Assembly (NCBI GenBank): GCA_001579985.1
Contig: LRSR01010521.1
Location: 1-20,005 of the forward strand
Length of the DNA stretch: 20,005 nt
From: Hypsibius dujardini
Taxonomy: Eukaryota > Tardigrada > Eutardigrada > Parachela > Hypsibiidae
Direction: 5' to 3'
Shown here one piece after another: positions 9,101 to 15,928 of the stretch. Position 1 is the first letter of the stretch. The number at the start of each line of letters is the position of its first letter. The notes under the pieces are model-generated. The model was not told the DNA's origin. It ran no database searches and was given only the letters and a program-made list of their open reading frames with translations. The translations under genes were made by a program, and so were the position numbers.

Positions 9101-9765
9101 TCTGGATTAATCTCCTTCGTTTGTCAATGCTTAATAGCGAAAACAGGCCGTTCCCTCTTTTAAAGGAAACCATTTTTTATATTACCAAATCAGGTTTTGC
9201 AATTTTTGTTACAAAATCAGATCCGGCTTTCTAGTACATATTTTTTACTTGAATCGCCTTTGGTCGAATTCAAACTTTGAATACAAATATTTCGCCAGCT
9301 TGTCGCTCATTTGGGGAACTATTTATTTTTATTTAAATTCCGAAATATATATGTACATATTCCATTACCTCGGCGTTCATTAAATCCCTTGCTCTCGACC
9401 CTTGCTCTTGACAGTCACAGCACGGGATCGGGAATTACAGGAATTTTTACTGCGGCATCTGTGGGAAGTGGTTCAAGCTTGTCCCCTTGCGCAAGCATTT
9501 CGCCCGGGAGCATCCGGGGGAGGAGCCGCGCTTCCGCGATCCCTCGGACAACAGTATGAAGCGAGTTTGCGCATTCTGCCCGGGCGTATTCTTCAATAAG
9601 GATCTGCTGGAGCGACATCAACGCAAAGATCATGCCAAAGAGATGGCTCGCGGGGCTGGTGTGTTGGAGGATAACGGAGAGAGTGACGAGGAGGAACTGT
9701 CCCCGGATGAAGACAACCTCGCCGATGATGCAAACCAAACTGAATCGGATTCGGACGAAGATTAG
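59..9765 (+). CDS. PRDM-like PR/SET-domain, multi-C2H2 zinc finger protein (13 exons)
   Basis: Spliced model, exons 59-161, 2530-2795, 3656-3773, 4123-4416, 4773-4952, 5099-5425, 5758-5937, 6204-6754, 6825-6920, 7200-7712, 7942-8223, 8739-9092 and 9415-9765. They sum to 3615 coding bases (1204 residues), and every junction keeps frame with GT-AG ends. Intron phases are 1,0,1,1,1,1,1 and then 0 throughout. Residues about 22-140 form a PR/SET domain, residues about 160-650 lack fingers, about 14 C2H2 fingers follow from Cys655, and the C-terminus is acidic. An in-frame TAG at 50-52 precedes the ATG, and a pyrimidine-AG at 24-33 suggests the first coding exon begins just upstream after a 5' UTR intron. 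PRDM proteins are nuclear DNA-binding regulators, some of them histone methyltransferases; nuclear regulation is inferred here, and the exact PRDM orthologue is not identifiable by eye. The least certain junction is 8223/8739: a model ending at the TAA at 8236-8238 is the alternative. Confidence 0.72.
691..967 (+). repeat. 42-bp minisatellite, six full units plus a partial seventh
   Basis: Units begin at 691, 733, 775, 817, 859 and 901, with a truncated seventh at 943. Each starts CCAGATCAGCACTTGATTGA, with CGAGATCAG in the last units, and ends in a T-C-A-C-C-(T/C)-C-A-G stretch. The period is exactly 42 and units differ by only a few substitutions, so expansion is recent. Each unit contains the same TTGA core that forms simple tracts elsewhere in introns 1-3. 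Confidence 0.93.
1121..2100. mobile_element. Non-autonomous inverted-repeat DNA transposon in intron 1
   Basis: The left end reads ACCAGGTGCGGGAAAGCTTT and continues TGGCA. The right end, reverse complemented, reads ACCAGGTGCGAGAGAACTTT then TGGCA. Ends starting at CCAGGTGCG are flanked by TA on both sides, compatible with a TA target duplication as in Tc1/mariner-type elements. A subterminal inverted pair (TCTCCCTCAA near 1338 and its complement near 1450) lies inside. No transposase motif is recognised in the two short minus-strand open frames within, so this is most likely a non-autonomous derivative. Superfamily is uncertain. Confidence 0.7.
2316..2465 (+). repeat. Imperfect (TTGA)n tetranucleotide tract
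   Basis: Near-continuous TTGATTGA and variants (ATTGACTAATCAAGTGATTG and so on) end about 65 bases before the exon 2 acceptor. TAATCAA and ATTGATT segments alternate, giving local inverted complementarity. Confidence 0.85.
2530..3773 (+). CDS. Exons 2-3: PR/SET domain
   Basis: Exon 2 is 2530-2795 and exon 3 is 3656-3773, joined in phase 0. Exon 2 encodes the FGPL signature (residues 50-53) and NWMKFVR (95-101). Across the junction the protein reads RRGQLFFH then VTRDISRGDELIV, matching the PR-domain pattern of an NWM..V core, a G..(Y/F)(Y/F) strand and a R-I-x-x-G-E-E-L-L-V strand. The usual terminal W-Y after the LLV strand is replaced by ALSP, and a proline/serine-rich stretch (residues 55-80) enlarges one loop. 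Whether it has methyltransferase activity cannot be judged; many PR domains are inactive. The exon 2 donor is taken at 2796 rather than 2800 because only 2796 keeps the PR strand in frame. Confidence 0.8.
2796..3655 (+). other. Intron 2 (860 bases)
   Basis: Donor GTAGGT, acceptor TTGCAG, phase 0, splitting the PR domain. The 5' half is AT-rich, with a (TTTTA)n run at about 2870-2895. The 3' half carries the inverted-repeat element at 3161-3490. No other feature seen. Confidence 0.6.
3161..3490. mobile_element. 330-bp MITE-like inverted-repeat element
   Basis: The left end (GGTAGGCACACACATGGTCA then CAATTTTGGGTGGT) matches the reverse complement of the right end (GGTGTACACACATGGCCACA then ATTCTGGGTGGT). 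Similarity resumes further in: GGTCTGAGTTTGAGCC on the left against GGTCCGAGTTCGAGCC from the right. The left arm also duplicates GTCTGAGTTTGAGCCA in tandem (3193 and 3216 regions). No open frame of note and no clear target duplication. Confidence 0.75.
3773..3996 (+). repeat. Tandem duplication of about 116/102 bases that copies the exon 3 donor
   Basis: Unit 1 (3773-3888) and unit 2 (3889-3990) both start GGTGGGTAA. Both continue with a GTCTGTCAGTTGT segment, a TTGATTGATTGATCCAT tract, GGTTTACTG, and a CAATCAATCA tract. A third start (GGTGGTAACTG) follows at 3991. The TTGA and TCAA tracts in each unit are complementary and could pair into a hairpin. The array sits in intron 3 (3774-4122), and its first copy spans the real donor. 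Confidence 0.85.
4123..5937 (+). CDS. Exons 4-7: non-finger middle region
   Basis: Exons 4123-4416, 4773-4952, 5099-5425 and 5758-5937 are joined by phase-1 introns. Each intron is 146-356 bases long and largely made of tetranucleotide repeats. Exon 4 predicts a helical segment with many Leu, Arg and Val. Exon 5 is hydrophobic and proline-rich. Exon 6 is rich in Ser, Ala and Glu, and exon 7 contains a basic/aromatic helix-like stretch ending in an Asp run. No known domain is recognised. The coding assignment rests on open frames that end abruptly at the repeat arrays, on perfect phase-1 agreement at all four junctions, and on base composition unlike the surrounding repeats. The donor at 5938 (GTTCGT) is weaker than the others. 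Confidence 0.65.
4417..4772 (+). other. Intron 4 with imperfect (TCTG)n array
   Basis: Donor GTCAGG after exon 4, acceptor TTTTTTTGTAG, phase 1. Bases about 4478-4727 are a degenerate TCTG/CTGT array. It stays open in more than one frame and yields Cys-Leu-Ser-Val-rich reading frames that are artefacts of the repeat. Confidence 0.75.
4975..5053 (+). repeat. (TCTG)n array in intron 5
   Basis: Nearly perfect TCTG repeats occupy most of the 146-base intron 4953-5098, whose acceptor is TTTTACAG. Interruptions are single C/T changes. Confidence 0.9.
5426..5757 (+). other. Intron 6 with (CAGA)n array
   Basis: Donor GTGGGT, acceptor GTTATAG, phase 1. Bases about 5460-5650 are a degenerate CAGA/CAGG/CTGA array, the opposite orientation to introns 4 and 5. 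It produces long artefactual frames on the minus strand. Confidence 0.75.
6063..6155 (+). repeat. (CAGA)n/(CAGG)n array in intron 7
   Basis: Nearly pure CAGA then GGCA units fill the middle of intron 5938-6203, which has a weak GTTCGT donor and a TTTTTTGTACAG acceptor. Confidence 0.9.
6204..6920 (+). CDS. Exons 8-9: basic region and zinc fingers 1-2
   Basis: Exon 8 (6204-6754) begins with an Arg/Lys-rich segment, around REVRRQRRNTLKEDAERRKA, that may act as a nuclear localisation or nucleic-acid-binding region. It ends inside finger 1 (Cys655, Cys658, His671). Exon 9 (6825-6920, 96 bases) starts with AEH, which supplies the last His of finger 1. It then encodes finger 2 (C-R-H-C...R-R-H-I-A), whose last His comes from exon 10. 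The two finger segments and their adjoining intron edges are closely similar in DNA, marking a tandem duplication. Introns 6755-6824 and 6921-7199 are phase 0. Confidence 0.75.
6961..7141 (+). repeat. (CAGA)n array in intron 9, with duplicated intron start
   Basis: Intron 6921-7199 begins GTGAGATTTTTTGGCAAGCG, repeated immediately (6921-6940 and 6941-6960). It then runs into CAGA/CAGG/CAGC repeats and ends in GTCGTTTCAG. The short intron 8 (6755-6824) has matching start and end sequence. Confidence 0.88.
7200..8223 (+). CDS. Exons 10-11: zinc fingers 3-9
   Basis: Exon 10 (7200-7712) opens with AEHG, completing finger 2. It then carries fingers starting C-R-I-C, C-S-L-C, C-Q-L-C and C-S-V-C. 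Exon 11 (7942-8223) opens with A-L-H, supplying the final His of the C-S-V-C finger, and adds fingers starting C-R-I-C, C-T-H-C and C-N-I-C, ending LAHGIGE. All have the C-x2-C...H-x3/4-H arrangement, and some have unusual spacing between the second Cys and first His. If translation reads through the GTTAGC donor at 8224, the protein ends VSVD at the TAA 8236-8238. If it is spliced, it continues at 8739. Confidence 0.8.
7736..7925 (+). repeat. (TCTG)n array in intron 10
   Basis: Degenerate TCTG units fill intron 7713-7941 between donor GTTTGT and acceptor GTTTTTCAG. Orientation reverts to that of introns 4 and 5. Confidence 0.85.
8224..8738 (+). other. AT-rich intron 11 (or intergenic spacer)
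   Basis: This 515-base interval separates the HGIGE coding end from the next finger block. It is AT-rich, repeats AACGGCGA and TTAACATTATGA-T/C-GCG short motifs, and has no CAGA/TCTG array. AATAAA strings occur near 8563 and 8710, so a transcript end cannot be excluded. Matching phase 0 at both edges and the repeated finger module favour an intron. Confidence 0.5.
8727..9765 (+). CDS. Exons 12-13: zinc fingers 10-14 and acidic tail (or separate finger gene)
   Basis: Two exons, 8739-9092 and 9415-9765, encode five C2H2 fingers followed by a Glu/Asp-rich tail ending DSDED and TAG. If this is a separate gene it starts at the ATG 8727-8729, which has a good context (AAAATGG). If it is part of the PRDM-like gene, the TATCAG at 8733-8738 is an acceptor in phase 0, matching the phase-0 donor at 8224. 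I prefer the second reading. Finger 9 plus this block then gives two copies of a three-finger module: Cys finger-HGIG, finger ending H(P)-x-E, and C-x2-C-x-GVF...LERH. The acceptor at 9415 is chosen because 9441 is out of frame; 9421 is a phase-compatible alternative. Confidence 0.75.
9093..9414 (+). other. Intron 12
   Basis: Donor GTACAT after CATGCAG, acceptor GCTCTTGACAG. AT-rich and without an array. Splicing it in phase 0 restores a complete finger (H-M-Q then S-Q-H). Confidence 0.65.
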
Positions 9766-12180
9766 GAAATTTTGTTTGGTTACTAAATTTTTTAAAATGT
9801 TGCTAATTATTTGATCTTATTTTTTGTGTTTATTATTTATAAATTGTTTCTTATGCATTATGATTATTAGTGCCGGTTACTGTGACGATAATCAACTGAA
9901 CCCTTTTCCTTCTTCTTTCGAATGCCATTTGTTTGGCGCCTTCATTTCAAGCTCTCGGTGATCAGTTATTAGTTATCAGTTTTAAAGAAAATCAACAACC
10001 GAATATCACGACTTTGGGAGGAATGTGGGAAAGAAATATGCAACATTACACTAAACAAAGGATCAATTGCTGAATGTCAACCGCACGTCGCATCCATACT
10101 CTTTTCACAAAATATGTGCGAAGAGAATCTTCCAAACATTTTTCAACCTTTTAAATTATTTCCAGACAAGTGATATTCCTGTTTTTGCCGCGCGTAATTT
10201 TCTTTACAATCGTGTTAGTAATATCTTTACGGAAGTAGACAGTATTCGGGTAAATAAGTTCGGTTGTAATCTGCGAATGAAACTGGTAAAGATGATCCCT
10301 GGTGAATGGCACTTTTTAAAAGTTGGGCAAAAGTGGGCGTGGCTGGGCTAGGGTAAAAGTCCCCCCCCTCTTGTCTCCTCCCACCTTCGCTTTTCGATGT
10401 TGATCTTTGTTCCATAACTTGATGATTTGACGATTGACTTTTCTTATAATAAGTTTCATTCTCACAAAAAAGTTAACCCTAATTTGGACTTTGCCTGAAC
10501 ATAAAAATAAGAAGCCCCATTTTTTTCTTACCCTTTGAGATTTTTCACACCATTTACTTGGCTAATGTCCAAACGCAATGGTTTTATACCTGGAGATTGA
10601 GGAACAGATATGCTTTCCAAAATGATTAAGTTTGTTATAATCACTCAAAGGGACATTGGTCAGCACTCCTAAAACCAAATACAGCCAAAAAGGGGAAAGG
10701 GGGAAGGAGACTTGTAGAGAGTGTGCATTGTAAATCCGCTTGGGCTTTCACAGAAGTCAACCATCTTGCTCGTATTCATTGCAAACAGAGATTCGATATT
10801 GTGCATGTACAGTATACAGGAGAATGGTATGAGAAAAGATTAATACGTTAACCTGTCGGTAACACTCTCACCAAACACGAATAATGGCCCGCAAAAAGAA
10901 TACTTTCTTCAGATGCATTAATCATTCTGATAAACTCACTTGACCGGGCAACGCGGCCCAGTGCGTGGCGACCTGCAGATCTGCCCATTAGTCCGTTTAA
11001 GAGAGCCGCCCGGCAAGACCCCGCGAGACCGAGAAAGATAAAACCGAACTGACAATAATGCGGCGCAATATACGATTTGTGAACTGCTATGAACCACAGA
11101 ATTAATGTACAAGTGTACACTGTATTTCGTTCACACGTCACACAGTTTGTGCTGAATATATTTCATACGCCACTGCTGTCGTTCATCGTGAAGAACGCAC
11201 CTGGAAGAAGTTGCTTAAAATCATTTCTCCGCTGTCACTTGAGTAACCAAAATCAACCACTTCCAATTTCGCTCGACTTGGAGACCTACACGAAGTCTTT
11301 ATAGCAGACAGTATAATAAAACGGCAACGAGCGAACGAGCCGATCAAACATGTTTTTGCTTTGCCACCGAAAATCGTGCGTGGGTGATGAAACTTGCGAC
11401 GACAAACAAAGACGAACAATATCGAGCACTATTTTCCTCAGGGGTTTTTGACATCAGAAATCCACACTGGAATGTAGTGTATGTAGTGTGTATACACATG
11501 CAGTGTGTGTGCTGTATATGTAGTAGATAGCTTGAGAAAAAATTCAGTCAAACTATTCGTCAAACTTGTCATAGGACACTGAATCATTTAAATATCTGCG
11601 AGTGTATTCTCGTAATGAGAATGACATCATTTGATCCACGAATTATAGCGAGAATGGATCCAGTTTTAGGATGACAAGCCAGACATCTCAAAAGCGCATA
11701 ATTATGGCGCGCCAATCGTCTCACCATCCACCACAAATTAAAGCTTGCGTAACCAATCCACCCATTTCACCTACTTCGTTTACTAATTCCATCTAGCAAT
11801 ATTCACCACAATAAAGCTACATAACCAGACAACCACTCATGATCTAAATCTAAACCAACTATCAGAACCCATTACTTTGAAATGAGTACATTTGCATTTG
11901 CAATTCCTGGAATGCTTAAGGTGCGGTCGTGAAAACTGCTCAGAGCTTTAAATTTTCTCTTCTATACCAGGATGTAATGAAGAAAGAAGGAAAAATTCAC
12001 AAGAGATGGCGAGATACTCATTTAAAATCTTTTGATGTACACAGCAAACACAGCACAAGACAGTCATATAGATATGAAGCCCCATCAACAAAAAACGCCC
12101 TCCCCCCCCCCGAAACTATTTCAAGACAGTTCCATCAATCAAAATCACAATAAAATGAACAAAAGCCAAAAATTGTTCCC
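9766..12180. other. Intergenic region without a convincing gene
   Basis: After the TAG there is AT-rich DNA with no clear AATAAA. One interspersed repeat copy lies at 10348-10720. A short GC-rich stretch lies at about 10925-11050, and a TG-rich stretch at 11470-11520. Open frames here (up to 97 codons) have no recognisable domain or signal peptide and overlap on both strands. Confidence 0.5.
10348..10720 (+). repeat. Interspersed repeat, copy A
   Basis: Collinear with 15929-16458. Shared landmarks are a C-rich start followed by CTCCCAC, GATGTTGAT-T-TTGTTCC, AACTTGAT, a CCCC-TTTTT-CTTACCC-TTG segment, CACACCATTTAC-T/G-TG, ATGTCCA-A/G-ACG, GG-TTTTATA, AAATGAT-A/C-AA-G/A-TTTGTTAT and a G-rich end with GGAGACT-G/T-GTAG. 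The C-rich start and G-rich end are loosely complementary, as in a foldback or MITE-type element. Non-coding. Confidence 0.7.
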
Positions 12181-12562
12181 TTAGATGCAGTAGTCGTCCA
12201 GAGGATTGCGCCTGGTGATACAGGCCACCGAGCAGATCTCAGTGAGGTATGGTACCCCGTTTGAGGCGCAATAGTAAAGGTCACTTTTCTGTACGGTGTA
12301 TCCCTGCAGCAGCTTGATCACCTGGCACACACCGTTGAGGGCGGCGCCGCAGTATTTGATGCCCGGCACGCAGCAGTCTGTAAAAATCGTAGAAATCGTA
12401 AAATATGAAAACTAAACAACAACAAATTCGATTAAAATTTAAATTTCATTGAACCACTGCACGTGTCCCAGCTGAGGAAATAAGTTACGACTTACCGTGG
12501 ACGGCAGAGTGCACTCCAACGGTGCACAAGGCCACGAGCAGAAGGACGACTTTAAGGAGCAT
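12181..12562 (-). CDS. Secreted eight-cysteine protein, single domain
   Basis: Two minus-strand exons, 12562-12496 (67 bases) and 12377-12181, join in phase 1 with donor GTAAGT and acceptor TTTACAG to encode 87 residues. Residues 1-20 (MLLKVVLLLVALCTVGVHSA) are a typical signal peptide, so the product is secreted. The mature part has eight cysteines spaced CC-x6-C-x7-C-x18-C-x11-C-x3-C-x10-C, with GVPYLTEICSVAC near the end. This almost exactly matches the second domain of the plus-strand gene 15238-15512. A TATAAAA lies upstream at 12732-12726. I do not recognise the family; it could be a venom-like, antimicrobial, cuticular or signalling peptide, and the sequence does not say which. Confidence 0.85.
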
Positions 12563-13648
12563 TATCAACTACAGCAACAACCAGCGAGAGAGAGAGAAAA
12601 GGAGGAAATTTTTTAATAAAATATTACGCAGAGAAAATAAAAGGGAGAGCAGGGTGAGATAGGAAAATTGTGTGCGAAAGTATGCGGCAAACGTTGTACT
12701 GATTTTTTGCAGACCCTTACAGGCATTTTATAGGGAAATTTTCCATTCACCTGTTTTCCACAAGCTTGAAAATTAATCTTAATTTTCGATGCGGAGTCTT
12801 TGCCTCGACCTTGCCAAATTGTATATCCGGCTGACCAACCGAAAGTGACATTTTGTTAGTACGAATCCTCTCTGTCTCTCTGTCTCTGTTTCTGTCTGAT
12901 CCTGTTAAAATTACAGGCAGGGTGGCATTTTGCTTTCGTGTGTACTTACCTTGATATTATTCACGTATCACGTCAGAGAGAATCCTCTCTTACTTCAGCC
13001 AACTACCTATACTAATATATCCACAAACAGTGCTAATTAATACAGCTTAAAAAAGAAAGCCACGCCCACACAGTGCAATCAGAGGATGAGCAAATCATCC
13101 TGCGATATTTCATCAGCATTGCTCGTCGGTGCCTGGTTGGATTGTTGTTGCCATTCCACAGAAAATTGTGCCGATGTAATTGACAAAATTAATGGGCAAC
13201 GAACACACCAGTCGAGCAGGATTACTTTTGCGCGCATTCGGGAAAGTCGCAGTGCGGTTGTGTCATCAGGACAGGCGCTGTGTGAAATGATCACAAAATA
13301 CGTAGGAAAATTCTTCTTCACCGCCCGCGGGAAGGAACTAAGACAACGGACACCCACCGCGATGGCGCATCCTGCTTAAACAATCTGCCACAACTTTTGC
13401 CCAGGCACCAGGCACACACACACACACACGTAGCACGTCTCGCGGTTGTAAATTGTCTGTCCTGTGTAATCACACAGATAAAAAGGCGCTATAGAACCAA
13501 CGTCCGAAGCCTTTCGGTCTTTATTAGTCAACACGTTTACAGCTTTTTGTTTCGAACGCGATCTCGTTCTTCCCGCTTTTTATTAACAGGGAACCGCGCA
13601 TGTATATTTGTTGTCTGATTAAGTGATTCCAAGTAGAGGACTTTAAAG
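12563..13648. other. Shared head-to-head promoter region
   Basis: Spacer between the divergent cysteine-rich genes. It contains CT-rich DNA (12868-12898), a GC-richer segment 13080-13370 with overlapping open frames on both strands but no domain, a (CA)n run near 13420-13430, and a GATAAAAAGGC sequence near 13475 that could be a TATA element for the plus-strand gene. Confidence 0.5.
12726..12732 (-). promoter_or_regulatory. TATA box of the minus-strand cysteine-rich gene
   Basis: TATAAAA reading on the minus strand, about 165 bases upstream of the ATG. It is consistent with transcription starting near 12700 and a 5' UTR of roughly 135 bases. Confidence 0.5.
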
Positions 13649-15512
13649 ATGTCGATACTATCAGTCTGTCTGGTCTTTCTGAGTTATCTTCTAGTTACCA
13701 TCAATGGCAATGAAGGTATATCTATGTATATGTCCAATGTTTGCGTAATCCATATGTTCGTTATATTTGTTCGTTTTTCTCAAGCTTCGGTTTTGTCTGT
13801 AGTGTGCTGTAAACCGGGCATGCAGTACTGCGGGAAGGTCCTCCAGCAGTCGCAGTGCTGTCGCGCAATCAAACTCGCCATGAACCACACCATCATTGCC
13901 AATGGTCTGTATCAGTGTGCGACGGTCTACGACGAACCGGACATGGCGGTTCCATACTTAACCAAGTACTGCTCTGCTGGGTGTCATCAGGCCCCCGCTG
14001 ACGTCAGCGACTACTGCGAATCCACTTCTTCGTCCTTGGGTAAGCTGCGTTAGTCGGCTTTTATCACAACTTTTTTGCTAATTATTAAATTCTCTTTTGA
14101 AAAATGTCCATCATCCGGGAGTATGCAACTGGTAAATGAGTCACTAATTTCAATTTTGTCACTGAATATTTGAGCATCCCAAAAGCAGTTGGCAGACATT
14201 TTGGAAGCAAAAAATGTGAGTTGTTAAGGGGCAACAGGCGCTTTATTTTAGCCTGAAATTCATGACAGGTCGCCGAAGAAGTTTGGCACGGAATATAGAT
14301 TCGCAACTCCATTTATTCTGAATATTCTTTTCAATTTTACGAGACGAATTTCGTCAAATTTACTGAGTATCTATCCAAAAGTGAAAAAAACTTAGTAAAT
14401 CAGACGAAGTTGTCTAATAAAGTTTTCAAAAGAATGTCCAAATAGGATAATAGGAGACCTGATGACGTCACGTAACGGTATTTTAAAAAACACATAAAAA
14501 GCAAAAGTTCGCAACCCGAATTACTTTTGTAGAAAAACATATCGAAAGATGAAAACAGTTGTTCCTTGCTAACACATTCGGCGACCCGGTTTGAATTTTC
14601 AACACAAATCAAGCGCCGGGTTGCCCTTTACAAAAACTTTAAGCAGGAAGATAACATAAGCATTATACAGCCGCGTAACGGAGGTGAGGGCACTAGGGCG
14701 AGTGCCTTCCCCCTTAATTAATTTGCACCGCTGCAGGGAGGAGAGAGAGATTCTTAATTTTTTCTTAAAAACAAAAATGCTTCCCCCCCTCCGCTAAATT
14801 GCCCCCCCCCTCCCAGCTAAACTGCCGCCCGGGCTTGGCTTGTACATGGCTTGGGTTATATTATCGTTTTATTCTTAGGGAACAAAGGGCGTTTGCTATA
14901 TTTTAGAATATGGTCATTGTTCCAACCTCGACTTGCTAAATATTTTCAGAAAGCCATCAATTTCAAAACATTAATGTGGTGAGGTCAAAATTCAAAACTG
15001 TCACATATAACGTATAATTTAGTTATAAGAAAACACACTATTTTCGTCCACTACAGCTGATCAGTATTTTTTTGCGGAAAAATCCTTGTGCCGACCCTAT
15101 ACAGATTGACTCACATTTTCAAACTCACACCTAATATTAAATTAAATCACATTTTTTTAACACATTGATATGAACGGAACTTTTTCGTGTTTATTGAGTA
15201 TGACGTTACATACAAAGGGTTTTCACTCTCCCTGTAGGTTCTCTGTTGAGGTTGACCTCCCCATCCGCGTCCGCGTCCGCGTCCGCAAGTACCCGCACAC
15301 TGGTCCCTTCACCAGCCGGCGGCTGCTGCTCGCCCCGCTTCAAGTACTGCGGCAGCAACCTCCCGAGTGAGTGCGTCTTCCTGCGCGCCCTCGATGGCCA
15401 TCGAGTGTCCAAGACGGATCTCTACACCTGTAGCTTCAGCGGGATCCCCTACATGACTGAGGTCTGCAGCGTGGCCTGCATCCCGACTCAACCCAATGAT
15501 TTCTGTATATAG
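13649..15512 (+). CDS. Secreted protein with two cysteine-rich domains
   Basis: Three-exon model 13649-13715, 13803-14039, 15238-15512 (579 bases, 192 residues). Exon 1 is a signal peptide (MSILSVCLVFLSYLLVTING), 67 bases long and phase 1 exactly like the minus-strand gene. Domain A (exon 2) starts VCCKPGMQYCG and has nine cysteines, with a Cys-Cys at the fourth position and a longer x17 loop. Domain B (exon 3) starts GCCSPRFKYCG, has eight cysteines spaced CC-x6-C-x7-C-x18-C-x11-C-x3-C-x8-C, and ends FCI. Between them lies a Ser/Thr/Ala/Pro linker with an SASASASAS run from a GCGTCC hexamer repeat. The donor GTAAGC at 14040 and acceptor CCTGTAG at 15237 agree in phase 1, and exon 3 has no signal peptide of its own. 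Alternative: domain A terminates at the TAG 14051-14053 and exon 3 belongs to another transcript. Family unrecognised. Confidence 0.7.
14040..15237 (+). other. Intron 2 of the two-domain gene (1198 bases)
   Basis: GTAAGC to CCTGTAG, phase 1. It includes a C-rich duplicated segment near 14782-14825, where a CT/CC run followed by GCTAAA-(T/C)-TG occurs twice. Otherwise AT-rich with no exon seen. The opposing short open frames inside have no features. Confidence 0.5.
15264..15287 (+). repeat. GCGTCC hexamer repeat coding Ser-Ala linker
   Basis: About four copies of a TCCGCG hexamer encode alternating Ser and Ala between the two cysteine-rich domains. The length is likely to be polymorphic. Confidence 0.8.
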
Positions 15513-15696
15513 ACAACTGCTCATTTACAGCGAGAATACTAGGGAAAGCGGATTGCTAAAACATTCTGGACATTCAAAACATTTTGCATGATACGATTTC
15601 TGTTTAGTACGATATGTGCATGTTCAGTCTAGATGATATTTCTATGTGTAGCAATGTTTTCTTAGCATACACAAATTAATTTCCCTCAAGACCCTC

Positions 15697-15702
15697 AATA
15701 AA
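15697..15702 (+). terminator. Polyadenylation signal AATAAA
   Basis: Canonical AATAAA about 185 bases after the stop of the two-domain gene. It supports the transcript ending shortly after. Confidence 0.6.
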
Positions 15703-15928
15703 AAACGTTGTCCGAATGATCAGCAAGCACAGCTAAAAAAAGGCCCACTTTTGTCTACACCTCTGGGGGGGGGGAGGGGGCGGAAGTTTTGGAGCTAACA
15801 TTCACTGGATGACCGATGTGGAAATATTGAGACGTTCCAATGAGAAGTTTAGAAAGACTTGGTGGTTATAAATCAAATATATAACGGGGAAGGGGGAAAG
15901 GGCCGTTAGTAGACTAACAATCCATGCT

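Noticed and set aside
9441-9450. Acceptor at 9439-9440 for the last finger exon
   Set aside because: With the phase-0 donor at 9093 it puts the C-G-I-C finger out of frame; the acceptors ending at 9414 or 9420 keep it.
10067-10351. 94-codon plus-strand frame after the finger gene
   Set aside because: No domain or signal and composition like flanking AT-rich DNA; it runs into the start of an interspersed repeat.
13079-13379. Overlapping 92- and 97-codon frames on opposite strands between the cysteine-rich genes
   Set aside because: No domain, no signal peptide and no splice partners; the mutual overlap suggests chance in a GC-richer promoter region.
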